From positions 63,979,417-64,043,416 of the forward strand of contig NC_052508.1 in the NCBI RefSeq assembly GCF_014356525.2: a DNA stretch of 64,000 nucleotides, read 5' to 3'. This DNA is from Nilaparvata lugens (Eukaryota; Arthropoda; Insecta; Hemiptera; Delphacidae). The notes under the pieces were generated by a model. The model was given only the letters and a program-made list of their open reading frames with translations. It did not search any database and was not told the DNA's origin. Position numbers and translations under genes: made by a program. Positions 32,985 to 45,469 of the stretch are shown here, piece by piece (within the stretch, counting starts at the first letter, position 1; every line of letters begins with the position of its first letter).

Positions 32985-35900
32985 GCTGTAAGAAGAAGAC
33001 AGTTGAAACAAACATGATATTGAATGCAAATTTATTATAAATTATAAAAGGAGTTTATCAGTATCATTGAATCATTAAATTGACTTGGGACTCATTGTTT
33101 TGAAATGATAACAAATTTACTTATAATGCGGGATATTTTTGATGAATCATTACAACGTTGAGGAATCAAGTATATCAAGTTGAATCTCTTATTCTCTAGT
33201 TTCCATAATCCCCTACATTCCTCCATTGAAATCTCATTTTCAGCAGCTCTCTCCTCTTTTTCTTCGTCTTCGTCTGCAATGCTTCTGTTTATTCTTGTAC
33301 TCCATCTTATTTTTTTGCTGCTGTATTTCTCAGTCGGTATGCACAACATACCAGACTGCAGGGATGCGATTGTATTTAAATGGCGATATTCATCGGTCAG
33401 ACCTAGCTATATCAATCATTGCAACCAGAAACCATTACTTAGCCTCGATTTATATTGAGGAACTTGAAAACCGCACCGATTGACTCCCACATCAGATCAT
33501 GAAGTGTTTTTCTCTACCTTCTCTCTCTTATCCTCAATTCACCTCATCTCACCAGTCTCCTTTCTCCTCTTCCTCCTACACCACTTCTTCTGTCCATCCT
33601 TCCCCACCACCTTATCATCCCGCTCCCTCTTTTCTTCCTCTATCTCTCCCTCATTAAACATTCTCATCTCTCTTTATATCAAAATAATCTCTCTTCTCTT
33701 CATCTTCTTCTTCTCACTCTTCCTCCTACTCCTCCTCCTCCACTTCATCTTTATTATCATCTTCCTTCTATATATCCTCCTCCTCCTTGTCCTTCTCATC
33801 CTGTTTATCTTCCTCTTCCAACTCCTACTCCTCCTCCTCCGCCTCCTTCTTCTCCTTCACATCCTTCTTTCTGTTTTTCTGTCTGTTCCTTTGACTACAG
33901 AGTATGCTGAAATGCTTCTGTGAGGCCTTCAATCGTTGACTGTGGAGAAAATCGAGATCCTTAAATTCACCCTAACATGTCTGTTACCATGTGAATAATG
34001 GGTATACGATTAAAAAGGCAGTGTGTTCAACTGGTCTAAGGCTGCAATCAAGGTGGCACTGCACTTGATATGCATGTCGTCGCTATGAGATACGATTCAT
34101 CTCATAGGGATCTCGTTCATTTCAGAATCGATGTTTCTTAACCATGAATAGGAATTTCATCCATATCTCAGCAAACGAGCGGTATGAACTCTTATATGAA
34201 GTGCTAGTCGGGAAAATCATTTGAGATAGATAAGAAGAAGGAGAAGATAAATGAGAGCAGGGTGATGAAGAAGATTGGTAGGAGTAGTAACAGGATAACG
34301 GGGTTGAGAGGGGTTAGGTAGATAGTCCTTCTCCTTCTACCGTTGCTTCCGTGTATATGGATATACGAGGAGAAAACGCAGTAGGGAGATAATGGAAATG
34401 AATTGAAGGTGAACGAGAAAAGGAAAGAGGATGAGGCAAAGGTGGAGAAGGGAAAGAATGTAAAGGGGATGAAGGAAAAGTAGGAAAGAATATGGTGAAA
34501 ATGGATGTGGAGGAGAAGTAGGAGATTGAAGATGGAAAGGCGAAGAAAGTGATAAAGATGGAGGAGATAAAAGAGACAAATCATATGAATATGATCGGGA
34601 TAGAACAACAGGCATAGCCCAAAACTATTCTGTTCCCAAATTTTGATAAATAATAAAATGTCCGAAAAAATAGGTTACGTTCTTACTGAGGAAAGTTAAA
34701 GTTCAAAGTTCTGTCCAAAAATATATATGAGCTGAAATTTTTGAATTTAGAATGATTAAAATACCAAATTATAGTCGAATATAGCACTTAATATCACCGC
34801 ACTTTGAATGAATTAAGTTATTTCAGAAAATTTTGAAGCCAAAAATATACACACAACTTTCCACCAGGCACAGCTGTTACCACTTTGAGTTAGAGGAGAT
34901 GAAAGGGATTGAGGAGATCTAGGAGTTAAATGAAATAACGGTGATAAAGGACGGGAAAGATAACAAAAACAAAAAGTTGATGGAGTAAATACAGATGAAG
35001 GTCGGTTCAAGCAGATGAAATGAATTATAAAATAATTAGAGGGAGGTTGAAATGGAGAAGATGACTGAGAAAAATATCAAGAAGAAGAGGAATAAGAAGA
35101 TATAGATGATGGAGAAAACAGTCAAGAATAAGGAGAAAGACAGCATGATGACGGAGAAGCCACAAGGAAGGAATTAGAAGACGGATGAATGTAACCAGGA
35201 AGTGAATCAATGTGATTGGATGGCCAGGCATGAGAATGATTCAGTTTTCAGTTGATTGGATGCAGCTAAAGATGGATTGATTCCATATTATTCAAATATT
35301 GTTGATGTTATCTGTTTTGTTTTGAATAATATTGTCTGTCCCTGGTGGGTCTTCATCTCAGAAGTTGAATACTGTATTACAATTTCTGCAAATAAACAAC
35401 GTTGACTGTCGCATTTAAATTATGTCTAAAACATTCTTTTTATCTAAGAAAAGAATTGATCGTATTCAAGGAGATTCTTGTCTGTTTGAATGACTCTACG
35501 GTATTGTTTCACATAATTATTATTTTACGATTGATTGATTCAGAAAGAAGACAATGTGGCAGTTATTTGATTATTTATCGTGAATAGATAAAATGAATGT
35601 ATACGACACCATATAATTCCAAGCCCAGTTACTATTTTTTGACTCAAAAATGTGTAGACTCCTGACTGCTTTGTTGATTCACTATAGTGAGAATCGACTG
35701 AATCTTTAAAAATTATGATATAATATTCCACAATCAATTGATGAATGTTAATTATGTGATGGGTTTGGGTAGGGTATTAAGAGGATTTGACTTATAAAAT
35801 TCCTCATATTATATTCCTTCAATAGATGCGTTTCATCTTTAGTGAGTAGAATATTTCTTGAATGTGGTTATTGAATAGCGAGGGAGTGCTACGTGATACA

Positions 35901-36300
35901 ATTAACAATTTACAACACGAACGAACATTTACTGACATTTCCTCTCATCTTGACAATCAACTAATGAATGGTTTTTATTACAACAAAGAACATGTGTCAA
36001 TGGAGTTGCAAGGGGATACGTAATGAAATGATTCCATTCAATATCTCGTTCTTATTGACAACAGCATCACGTCAGTTATGTAACTTATGTTGATGGAAGA
36101 GTCTTCAACACAATCACTCCAGGTCACATTCTGTGATGTCCAAGTGATCTTCATAGTTGATGATATTTGGAAATAGTCATATTTGAAATCTAGGTAATAG
36201 CCTGTTTTCCCTTTACCGATCATTGTATTGTTTCATCTATCTACCATGATGTGGTTGCCATGGCAAAATTGTAACGTGCTATAAATTTTCAGCTCTAAAT
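32985..36300. other. Non-coding, alternating pyrimidine and purine bias
   Basis: 33690-33870 is CTT/CCT-rich; 34210-34600 and 34880-35220 are purine-rich. 34610-34740 matches, in reverse complement, the LINE tail at 3895-4010 (CAAAACTATTCTGTTCCC..). Long frames here are low complexity or antisense shadows. No gene is supported. Confidence 0.35.
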
Positions 36301-36540
36301 TTATTGTCTAAATTTGGCTTAGTGGTTTTGTGTTTTGTTTCGGTTTTGTATATTATGTTTGGACTTTTCAACATCAAAATGAACTCTATTCCGGAGTGAA
36401 AAGTGTAAATTTAAAGTATTGTGCTCACTATATAACCTTAGTGTCCGGTTTCCCATTAGGGAACTTTGGACTATTATAAACGGCGAGGTGGAACTACCCT
36501 TGGGTCTCCCCACCATTCAAAGCCATACGCTAATAATAAT
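36301..36540 (+). mobile_element. SINE family 3, copy 2
   Basis: Begins TTATTGTCTAAATTTGGCTT exactly as copy 1 does at 28025 and ends with CTCCCCACCATTCAAAGCCA and an AATAAT tail. Differences are scattered point changes and small indels. A target duplication is not evident. Confidence 0.75.
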
Positions 36541-36761
36541 AATAAATCTATCTATTAAATACATGAATGATAGAAATATGCTGTGATACCATGAATAAGA
36601 TGAGAACAAATAAGATTAACTGAATGATGTAGTGAATATAGAATGATGAGAGCAAATAGTGGAGTAGGAATACACACACACGAAGTGGAACAAATATCTG
36701 AGCCGAATTGGCTAATTAGTCAGACTCATCAAAGGTTAGCAATGTGAAGACAAGATCAATG
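36541..36761. other. Short spacer
   Basis: Nothing recognised; it leads into the GAA tract. Confidence 0.3.
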
Positions 36762-37064
36762 GACAAGAAGAAGAAGAAAGAGAAGGAGAACGAGGAGGAG
36801 GAGGAGGAGAAGAAGAAGAAGAAGAAGAAGAAGAAGAAAAGAAGAAGAAGAAGAAGACGAAGAAGAAGAAGAAGAAGGAAGAAGAAGAAGAAGAAAAGAA
36901 GAAGAAGAGAAGAAGAAGAAAGAAGAAGAAGAAGAAGAAGAGAAGAAGAAGAAGAAAGAAGAAGAAAGAAGAAGAAGAAGAAGAAGAAGAAGAAGAAGAA
37001 GAGAAGAAGAAGAAGAAGAAGAAGAAGAAGAAGAAGAAGAAGAAGAAGAAGAAGAAGAAGAAAA
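36762..37064 (+). repeat. ~300-bp GAA tract
   Basis: Nearly uninterrupted purine on the plus strand: GAA units with occasional GAAA, GAGAA, GACGAA and GGA variants. One of the two longest such tracts in the window (the other is 62080-62432). All overlapping frames are Lys/Arg/Glu or Ser/Phe/Leu runs. It could form intramolecular triplex. Confidence 0.95.
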
Positions 37065-37406
37065 GGACATAGAAGGGAACCAAAGTAGCAGGAGCCTTAT
37101 GAGAAGTAGTAGTAAGGGAATGAGAAAACAAGAAGGGGAGGACGAAAATAAAAATAATGTTGGCAATTACGCGGGTGCTAACAATGCATCATGCTGTTGT
37201 CTTCTTCCCTTTCTTTTTCTCCGTCTTCTTCCGGTTCTTCCGGTGTCGGTCTGTCCTACTCTATCTGATAACAACATCACCAACTGACTCTACTCACATG
37301 CACCTTGGCTACTTCCTCTTAGTTCTGGCTCAACGACTTTTCAAAACGCCATAAGGGCTTTCTTTGAATTAGGGTTTTTTGTACACTCAAATTGTAAGTA
37401 TACTAC

Positions 37407-37407
<1 letters not shown>
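37065..37407. other. Spacer
   Basis: Mixed sequence between opposite-strand triplet tracts. No gene is supported. Confidence 0.3.
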
Positions 37408-37438
<31 letters not shown>

Positions 37439-37505
37439 CTTCTTCTTCTTCTTCTACTTCTTCTCCTTATCCTTATCTTTTTTCTTCTTCTTCTTCTTCT
37501 TCTTT
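37408..37505 (+). repeat. TTC microsatellite
   Basis: About 15 TTC units (37411-37454), a CTCCTTATCC interruption, then six more. Opposite strand bias to the GAA tract 350 bp upstream. Confidence 0.92.
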
Positions 37506-37777
37506 GCACTCCCCTCTGGTTCCGGTACTGTATGTTTGTGAGAGTATACTTTCTGTAAATTTGTGTGTGTGTGAGTGTTCGTGAGTACACGCATTGTTAC
37601 CTTGAAAAATTACGTTGTTGTATTATGTTTCTAAGTCTGAGACGTTCATCACTTCTCAGCAATGATTAACCCCAATAATATTATTGACTCGGGGGTGGTA
37701 CTAGTGTCTTGGATGGCCTACTTTTCCCTGGGGAAAAAAGACGGTCTTCCTTTGACAGAAGTTGTGGTTTCCTTGAC

Positions 37778-38062
37778 AATAACTCTCCATATTGAATGGA
37801 GAACACTAAGAAATTGTCAAAAAAACACTGATTTATTGATAATTAGAAAGACCGGTTTCGGTTATTACACCATTGCCAATCTCTGATAAACAGAGTTTAC
37901 TGAGTTTATCAGAGATTGACAATGGTGTAATAACCGAAACCGGTCTTTCTAATTATCAATAAATCAGTGGTTTTTTGACAATTTCCTAGTCTTTTTCATT
38001 CAATATGAATAATTACCACAATATCAACTTCTCAACTACACAAAAAAAAGAATAACTCTCCA
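37778..38062 (+). mobile_element. Palindromic retroposon family B, copy 2
   Basis: Element 37790-38050 is bounded by the perfect 12-bp duplication AATAACTCTCCA (37778-37789, 38051-38062). The body is a near-perfect hairpin (AAGAAATTGTCAAAA..TTTTTTGACAATTTC; AAAGACCGGTTTCGG and its inverse; loop near 37895). A tail follows that ends CTTCTCAACTACAC then eight A and one G. The 5' end starts within a few bases of the other two copies, so copies are near full length. Confidence 0.85.
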
Positions 38063-39244
38063 CTTTCGAGTAAATTCAATTAAAGTTTTCAAAAGAGAGA
38101 CAAATTTCTGGTTTGGCTGACAACGTTAATTCAATAAGTCCCTTATCGGAGTTGTATTAAATTGGATTTCTCCTTTCCAACATAAAAAATCGCGAATGAA
38201 AACTTTATGTTCATAAAATAAAATGGGAAGAATATCATCAAGAATCGGATCCAACCCTTGTTTTGTACAGATTCACACCCAACAGTTACCGCTGCAAAAA
38301 GCGGAACGAATCCAACATCAATCACAATCATCAATCATGATTCTATTCTTCTAGTCTCAACCGATTTCTGGATAAATGGTCCGAATTTTCCCGTTACCTG
38401 AGTTCTATTCATTCAGAAATTGATGGTGTTTCCAGTTTCCATTAAAGATTTCCGAAAAACTTACAAAAATTGGTTGGAACAAATCCATTTAATTTGTGGT
38501 GTGAGGTGCAGCTGGAGTTGAGGTTCTCTTGTATGAGAGGGTTTCTTTATGTACTTGTAAACGTTTAATCACTTCTAATTTATCTTCAAAACATTTTCAA
38601 AGGAGATCTGCTTCATTCCAGTCTCAGGTGGTTAGAAAAGGAACATAACGCGAATATAGGCTACACCATATACAATAGACAGGAAACTATTATCAACCTC
38701 ACTTATTTATGATTTTTCCAATTTCTGAAGAAATTTTTTTGGATTATGATTATGACAGATAGTATCCAGATTGAAGATGGTATCTCAAACTTATTTGATA
38801 TCATAGGGATTTGGGAATTGAATAATAAATAGTATTTGGTTGTTTAAAAATATCACAAATCTCCAGTGAGATATGATTTCTTGCTTCATAAAATATAATT
38901 GATTATTTTGAACAGTTTATTATTTATTATTTAGCTTATGGCATTTTTTCTGTCAAATTTTTAAAATTTCACACTTTCATAAGTGCACGTCAAGGGATGA
39001 AATATACTATATATCTATTTTCAAAAATAAAATATTTTACTTAGCATGAATTCTATTTTTAATTGTTATTTATCTCGTATTATATATTACTTCCAACCAT
39101 GGAATAATGAGTGTTATTCTCTCCGTGTTTTCATGTTTTCAGCACTTCATGTTGTAGCTATTAATTTAAATCATGAAGTTCTTTGATGAATGAATATATT
39201 CGATTATTCCAAATACTATAGGCAGAATAAGTCTGGTCTTCTAT
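38063..39244. other. Unassigned AT-rich stretch
   Basis: No gene or named repeat is visible. Confidence 0.3.
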
Positions 39245-40130
39245 TATAATATGTTAATATCTCAAATACTTCATTGTTCCCTTTCTTGTATTGGCTACTT
39301 GTATTTACATAAAGATTGGAGAAGTAGATACTATATTTAACATTAATAAAAAGAGAATGTTGAAAAAGGTACTTTGATTTTGAATATTCATCTCTCATAC
39401 TGTCTACCTGAAACTCGCTGACTTCAATAACGTCTCTGACTCTATCTAACTTTTTCAGGTAGGGGTCAAATGCATTTTTCATCTCACATACTTCATTGTT
39501 CCCTTTCTTGTATTGGCTACTTGTATTTACATGAAGATTGAAGAAGTACTATCTTCAACATTAATAAAAGGAGAATGTTGAAAAGGGTATTTTGATTTTG
39601 AATATTCATCTCTCATACTGTCTACATGAAACTCGCTGACTTCAATAACGTCTCTGAGTCTAACTTTATCAGGTAGGGGTCAAATGCATTTTTCATCTCA
39701 CATACTTCATTGTTCCCTTTCTTGTATTGGCTACTTGTATTTACATGAAGATTGAAGAAGTACTATCTTCAACATTAATAAAAGGAGAATGTTGAAAAGG
39801 GTACTTTGATTTTGAATATTCATCTCTCATACTGTCTACCTGAAACTCGCTGACTTCAATAACGTCTCTGAGTCTAACTTTATCAGGTAGGGGTCAAATG
39901 CATTTTTCATCTCACATACTTCATTGTTCTCTTTCTTGTATTGGCTACTTGTATTTACATAAAAATTGAAGAAGTACTATCTTTAACATTGATAAAAGGA
40001 GAATGTTGAAAAAGGTACTTTGATTTCAAATATTCATCTCTCATACTGTCCACCTGAAACTCGCTGACTCCAATTACGTCTCTGACTCTATCTAACTTTC
40101 CCAGGTAGGGGTCAAATGCATTTTTCTCAA
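39245..40130 (+). repeat. 214-222-bp tandem array, four copies
   Basis: ACTTCATTGTTCCCTTTCTT starts near 39268, 39490, 39704 and 39918. Units also share TTGAATATTCATCTCTCATA and GGTAGGGGTCAAATGCATTT. On the minus strand copies 1 and 4 are open through FDPYL.KLDRVRDVI.VSEF and QVDSMRDEY, while copies 2 and 3 carry a 5-bp deletion that shifts this frame. Either a satellite that happens to be open, or duplicated exon-like sequence now decaying. Confidence 0.85.
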
Positions 40131-40589
40131 TTCAGTTTCCTTGCTAATACTTTTTCCTACGCCTCTTCTCTGCCATTCATTCATCAGTTAGTGCATTGCT
40201 TTTCACAAGGCAAGACAACCGCAAGAAGCTACTTATCTTGATCGGTGACTTGGAGTGGAACTTGAGTCAGGTGCATTGGTCATTGTGCAGGCGCAGTCAA
40301 GGGTGCAGCTAGTGAGCGACTTAAGGAGTGGTTGGAGGGGTGAGGTTGACTTAAGACACAGACGAGTGTGTGGGAACTTTACGAAGTTGTCTTTCCACCC
40401 CGGTTGCGTTTAAGCGCACATATAAACTTGGTCTTATTCATTTTTTCCCCACTTCTCTTCTTCATCTTCTTCTACTCCTTCTCACTATTTCCGCAAGACG
40501 TACGTTGCTCTGTTCTGTCCAATACTGTCTGCCTGACCAAAGATAAGACATTTAGATCTCATGTTTTACTTTCCTTGCCCTATTACCAT
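40131..40589. other. Spacer with TATA-like motif
   Basis: GC-moderate 40140-40420, with GCGCACATATAAACTTGG near 40414 that resembles a TATA promoter on the plus strand. The following frame (40368-40595) has no recognisable domain. Confidence 0.25.
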
Positions 40590-40703
40590 AGGTAAGGAAA
40601 GTATTAATTGCTTTCCGAAAAAATTAAGGTACCCCAATTTGTAAATTTCTATACGTTACGAGGTCCCCTGAGTCCAAAAAATGGTTTTTGTGTATAGGTC
40701 TGA

Positions 40704-40749
<46 letters not shown>

Positions 40750-41060
40750 TGTGTGTGTGTGTGAGTGTATGTGCGTCTGTGTACACGATATCTCAGCTCC
40801 CAATTAACCGAATGACTTGAAATTTGGAACTTAAGGTCCTTCTCCTATAAGGATTCGACACGAACAATGCAATTCAAGATGGCGGCTAAAATGGCAAAAA
40901 TGTTGTCATAAACAGGGGTTTTCGTGATTTTCTCGAAAATGGCTCCAACGATTTTGATCAAATTCATACGTGAAATAGTCATCGTTAAGCTCTATCAACT
41001 GCCACAAGTCCCATATCTGTAAAAATTTCAGGAGCTCCGCCCCATCAATGCAGATAGATT
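40590..41060 (+). repeat. Dispersed repeat with TG microsatellite
   Basis: Begins TAGGTAAGGAAAGTATTAAT, carries a (TG)n run at about 40692-40762, then TACACGATATCTCAGCTCCC, AATTCAAGATGGCGGCTAAA and CAGGAGCTCCGCCCCATC. I recall this composition as a very abundant planthopper repeat; a shorter analogue with AAGATGGCGGCC is at 56230. It is non-coding. Confidence 0.5.
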
Positions 41061-41082
41061 CCCAATTATCAGGCTTGATAAT

Positions 41083-41255
41083 TGGACAACCAGAACATTG
41101 GACAATTATCTGGACAACCAGAGCATCGTTGTGTTGGACAACCAGAGCATCATTGTGTTGGACAACCAGAGCATCATTGTGTTGGACAACCAGAGCATCA
41201 TTGTGTTGGACAACCAGAGCATCATTGTGTTGGACAACCAGAGCATCATTGTGTT
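41083..41255 (+). repeat. 24-bp minisatellite, six units, plus orientation
   Basis: Six units of GGACAACCAGAGCATCATTG followed by TGTT (41112-41255), after degenerate starts at 41083. All three forward frames are open (DNQSIIVL, GQPEHHCV, WTTRASLC) only because 24 is divisible by three. The same unit appears inverted at 41516-41657. Confidence 0.93.
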
Positions 41256-41259
41256 GGTT

Positions 41260-41406
41260 GTAGTACCCTTTATTGAAAACTTCAAAATATTTTAATGACT
41301 AGTTTCGACCATTGAAAATTTTCGAGTTGAAATGTTATTTTCGAAAAAGACCGATGGTCGCAAGTACTGTTTGAAAAGTTTCAAAGTTTTTAATAGAGGG
41401 TACTAC
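41260..41406 (+). mobile_element. 147-bp quasi-palindromic element U, copy 1
   Basis: Ends GTAGTACCCTTTATTGAAAA and inverted GTAGTACCCTCTATTAAAAA; inner arms ACTAGTTTCGACCATTG and TACTTGCGACCATCGG also pair loosely. It lies immediately after the 24-bp array. An inverted copy of identical length is at 41692-41838. Confidence 0.75.
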
Positions 41407-41515
41407 AAGTTTTTATATTGTTTTCATCATCCTGAATTATGTAGCCCATATAAGTGAAGTGATTTTTCAAAAACTAGTATTATCTATGAACTGTTTCCAA
41501 GAAAATTGTTGTTCA

Positions 41516-41657
41516 ATGATGCTCTGGTTGTCCAACACAATGATGCTCTGGTTGTCCAACACAATGATGCTCTGGTTGTCCAACCCATGATGCTCTGGTT
41601 GTCCAACACAATGATGCTCTGGTTGTCCAACACAATGATGCTCTGGTTGTCCAACAC
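41516..41657 (-). repeat. 24-bp minisatellite, six units, minus orientation
   Basis: Reverse complement of the array at 41112-41255, again six units, one of them shortened (CAACCCATGATG near 41581). The spacer between the arrays includes element U copy 1. Confidence 0.93.
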
Positions 41658-41691
41658 TCAATTCAGAATGATAAAATCAATATGAAAACTT

Positions 41692-41838
41692 GTAGTACCC
41701 TCTATTAAAAACTTAAAAATTTTTCAAACAGTACTTGCGACCATCGGTATTTTTCGAAAATAACATTTCAACTCGAAAATGTTCAATGGTCGAAACTAGT
41801 CATTAAAATATTTTAAAGTTTTCAATAAAGGGTACTAT
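41692..41838 (-). mobile_element. 147-bp quasi-palindromic element U, copy 2
   Basis: Reverse complement of 41260-41406 with a few substitutions. Together with the two minisatellites it makes a ~750-bp locus of array(+), U(+), array(-), U(-). Confidence 0.75.
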
Positions 41839-44800
41839 GAGTTTTTTATAAAATTCACTGGTTTTTAGTATAATTATTATCAATTTAACTTTACTTTTTC
41901 CTCCTTCTGATAAAGTAATCTGTGCTTTTCCTGTCCAGATGTCAACCAATGGATATGGTGTCACCTTCTTACTACATAATTTCATTATCTAAATATTTCC
42001 CTCTCCCTATATTTCACTCTCTCTCACCTCAATCCCTTTCTTCACCGATCTTCCAGTCTACTCACAGCACTGCCTCGCATCCTCTTCTTCTACCTACAGC
42101 ATATCTTTCCACCGGTAGTTGAATGTAGATAGTAATTACAAGCCACAGTGCACTACTGGCAACTTTTTAATCGTGATTTACGTTATCGAAAAGCGCTGCA
42201 AATTATATCCTGCCCGGCTGCAAATCGTGGGCCACTATAATTTGTGAATAGGCGAAGCCCCCTCGACCCCTCACCCCACTTCCAATGATGCTACACACTG
42301 ATAGTTCGGTAGCCCTGTATTTAGTTCACACTCTTCTGCACTCCTTTATTCTTCTCCTTTTTCTTCTCCTTTTCTTTCTCCTTTTTCTTCTCCTTTATCT
42401 TTTCCTTTTTCTTCTCCTTTCTCTTCTCCCTTTTCTTCTTCTTTTTCTTCTCCTTTTTCTCCCTCTCGGAACTTTTTCCGCACAGTACACTCACTCTCGA
42501 AGTCCATCTTTCCACTCTGATCTTCAACTTCTTCTTCAACCGTTTTCTTCTTAATACACATTCTTTTTTCCGTGCACGCCTCTTATATAATTCATCTGCT
42601 AGATTATTGATCATCATATTTCTTCAATTCAACTCTTTTTCCCTCTCTTCTACCCTTTTCCCACTATTTTTTTCCACTCATTAAATTGATCTGAGATAAT
42701 CAATACTCTGATCATCATCTTTCTCCTCATATACCTCCAATTAAACTCTTTTTCGCTCTCTTCTCCCTTCTCCTCACTCATTTTCTCCTACTCATTAAAT
42801 TGAACTGAATAATCAATCAATACTCTTTCCATTACCTCGATGACTCTTCCCAGATAGAAATTCTTATAGTTTTCACTTGATTTCGTTGAATTAGTACATA
42901 TTCTTGATAATCCTTTTCATATTACCTTCATCCATGTTCTTCGCTATTCTCATTTTTCAATTTCATCTCCTCGTTTCGTTTCTTGCTAATCACATTAGTC
43001 ATTGATTTCATTCTTTTTTCTAGTTATAAAACCCCTTTTTCTTCCCTCCCTATATTTCAGAGTCTTAACTTCTCATACGCTGCCAACCTTCCTTTCATAA
43101 TATTCTGTTTATCTCTGCCTTTCTTATTCCTTTTGTTTCTCTGTTTCTCCAATTAATTCCTCTCTTAAATCTAATTAAATTCCACCCAAATGTTCCTCTA
43201 CTACTACTTACCTGTTCCTCTTCTACTCATTTACTTTCTTCCCTATATCTCCCTTCAACATACATTTCTTGCTCCTGTCTTCCTTGTTATTTCTCTTTCT
43301 CTCATTTTCATCCTCGAAAACTTCTCTTTCTACCTTCATTCTCCAAAATCTTTCTCCATTCCTTCTCCTCTCCTCAGCAATCCTCATAATATTCTCCTAA
43401 AATAAAAGTTCTCTCTCTCTCTCTCAGTTTACTCAGTCTCCCTCTCATTCCTATCCCACATTCTTCTCCTTCTTCTTTTCTACTCTACTCCTGCCTTCTT
43501 CTTGCGCTAGAGAAGCAGCAGCCGCAAAAGGCAGGTGTTCAATTCAGCACGTACTTTACTGTTGAGAAACAGAGAGAGAAGCAACCAACAGACAACAGAC
43601 CACAGTACTAATTAATTATGATTACAGTGGACGAACTTCTCGAAGAAGCATTTGCTTCCTTATCTTTGAGACTCCTCAACTACATTCACCTTAACTCAAG
43701 TATCCCCATAATTCGTTTCAAATTCAGTTTACAACATTTAACATCCGAGTAATTGCATGAGTCATGGGACAAGTGTAATTTCAACATTGCATTATGTAAG
43801 TTCATCGAACGTAAATGTAACTCTATATTCAGATGTGTGTGCAATTAATAGGAATTTGAAAGTCTTGTAAAGCTGATGACAGAAGAATGTGAATACACAC
43901 TACACGAATAGAAACTCTTATGAATGAATAAAATACATTTTATGTGATATAATCAAAAGGACTCTTCTAGTTAGTGTACAGTTTTCTTCTATGAATTTTT
44001 ATGAATCGGGAAACCCTTCCTACTTGTACAAAAGTATATTTTCAACATTTTTCAATCACGATTAAGCGCCTAGTTCCCATTCTGGCAATTTGCAATATCA
44101 CAACAAAACCACGAGCTGTGCCAGGTTGTTAAGCGATTTTTACAAAATTTTTTAATAATAATTTCTTGGACAAAGTCGAAGTACTTCAATGACGAACTTA
44201 CATAGACATATTATTATATTACATATTATTTAGATCATGTCGGAACAAAAATACACTCTCAGTTGTGAAAAGACTGTATCGAATGTGTGTCTATGTAAAT
44301 GTTATTATTAATCAAACCATTATATCAAGCTTCAAGAAATTTTTATGATTCTTTTAATTATAATGAATATTGGAAGGAACATGATTTATTTGGATTCGCT
44401 GTAATTACAATAAAGCTGTGACAAAATCATAGGCAATTCAGGAAGCTTTTTCAATTATTTATAAAAAATTGTAAAAGGTTTCCTTGTTGGAAATCATTGC
44501 AAGTTCTCCTCATTTCATTAATGATGAGAGAATATTTTAAAGATTACAATGTCAGCTGACTCTGACATATCCGATCTTAGGAGGCCAGAGGGTTGATATG
44601 ACTACAATCGGACATTTGACTGATCCAAGACGTTCCACTCAGGACCTCCCTTATTATACTAATACAGAATACCACAATAGATCACTATATACAATCCTAT
44701 ATATACCAAACAAGCCGCAAACAGTATGTTTCCTGCATGCATACCATATGCTCCTCTTCTTTCACTTCTTCTATATCCTTTTCTACTTCTTGTTCTTTCT

Positions 44801-45180
44801 CTTCTTTCCCCTTTCCCACTTCTTCTCCTTTTTCCTTCACACATGCCTCCTTACAAGAACTACTCAAGGTGAGTAATAATAAAGGAGAAAGAAATGACGG
44901 ACTAATAATGATGACAGAAAATAATCTAATAACAAAACAACAATCGTAGCATATGTGTTGTAGGCCTACTGAAGGGTGAAGATGGCCTAGTTTACGGGTG
45001 AGATGTGCGTCTATAATATGTTGTCCTGAATAAAAGAGTGATTCGATATGCCTGGATAGAGCATATCTTTTTAAATGGGATGAAAATAACCAAGTATCCT
45101 TCTTATATTATTTTATCAAAGCGCAGCATTATTTTTATTCTATTTGATCGTAGTAGCCCATCCAAGGAAAAGTAAACTCA
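41839..45180. other. Non-coding stretch with pyrimidine tracts
   Basis: 42338-42465 is a CTTTTTCTTCTC-type pyrimidine tract; 42640-43500 is pyrimidine-rich, with TCTCTC at 43411-43425. 43500-45180 is AT-rich. No gene is supported. Confidence 0.35.
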
Positions 45181-45469
45181 CTAATAGCATAGAGAAACGA
45201 TAGCATAGGTAGATATCCCATGGTATAGGGCGTTTATGTCGCAACTTATAGTGTTATCCCAAGCCGATAGTTCACGTAGTTTTTTCCTATGCAGCTGTGT
45301 GACGCTGGTAGTCTCTCAAATTGTGCCGTGCATACACTATCACCCCAACAAAACAGTAAAAATTGACAATAATCGACAGTAATCGGCTTGAGATAACAGT
45401 AAAAGTTGCGACATAAATTCCCTATACCATGGGATATCTACTTACGCTATTGTTTCTCTATGCTAATAG
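45181..45469 (-). mobile_element. Foldback element family A, copy 2 (asymmetric)
   Basis: Element 45188-45462 has the perfect 7-bp duplication CTAATAG (45181-45187, 45463-45469). Ends match copy 1 (CATAGAGAAAC/GTTTCTCTATG). One arm is shortened after AAGCCGATA, as in copy 3, and the centre is inverted relative to copy 1, so copies 2 and 3 form an asymmetric subfamily. Confidence 0.88.

Noticed and set aside
36038..36223. 61-codon minus-strand frame with ordinary composition
   Set aside because: Length expected by chance in AT-rich DNA; no domain, splice or repeat support.
36736..37166. Frames of 114-136 codons on both strands
   Set aside because: They come from the GAA tract; only Lys/Arg/Glu or Ser/Leu/Phe runs.
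41048..41295. CRISPR-like direct repeats
   Set aside because: Units are contiguous with no unique spacers, in a eukaryotic context; a minisatellite.
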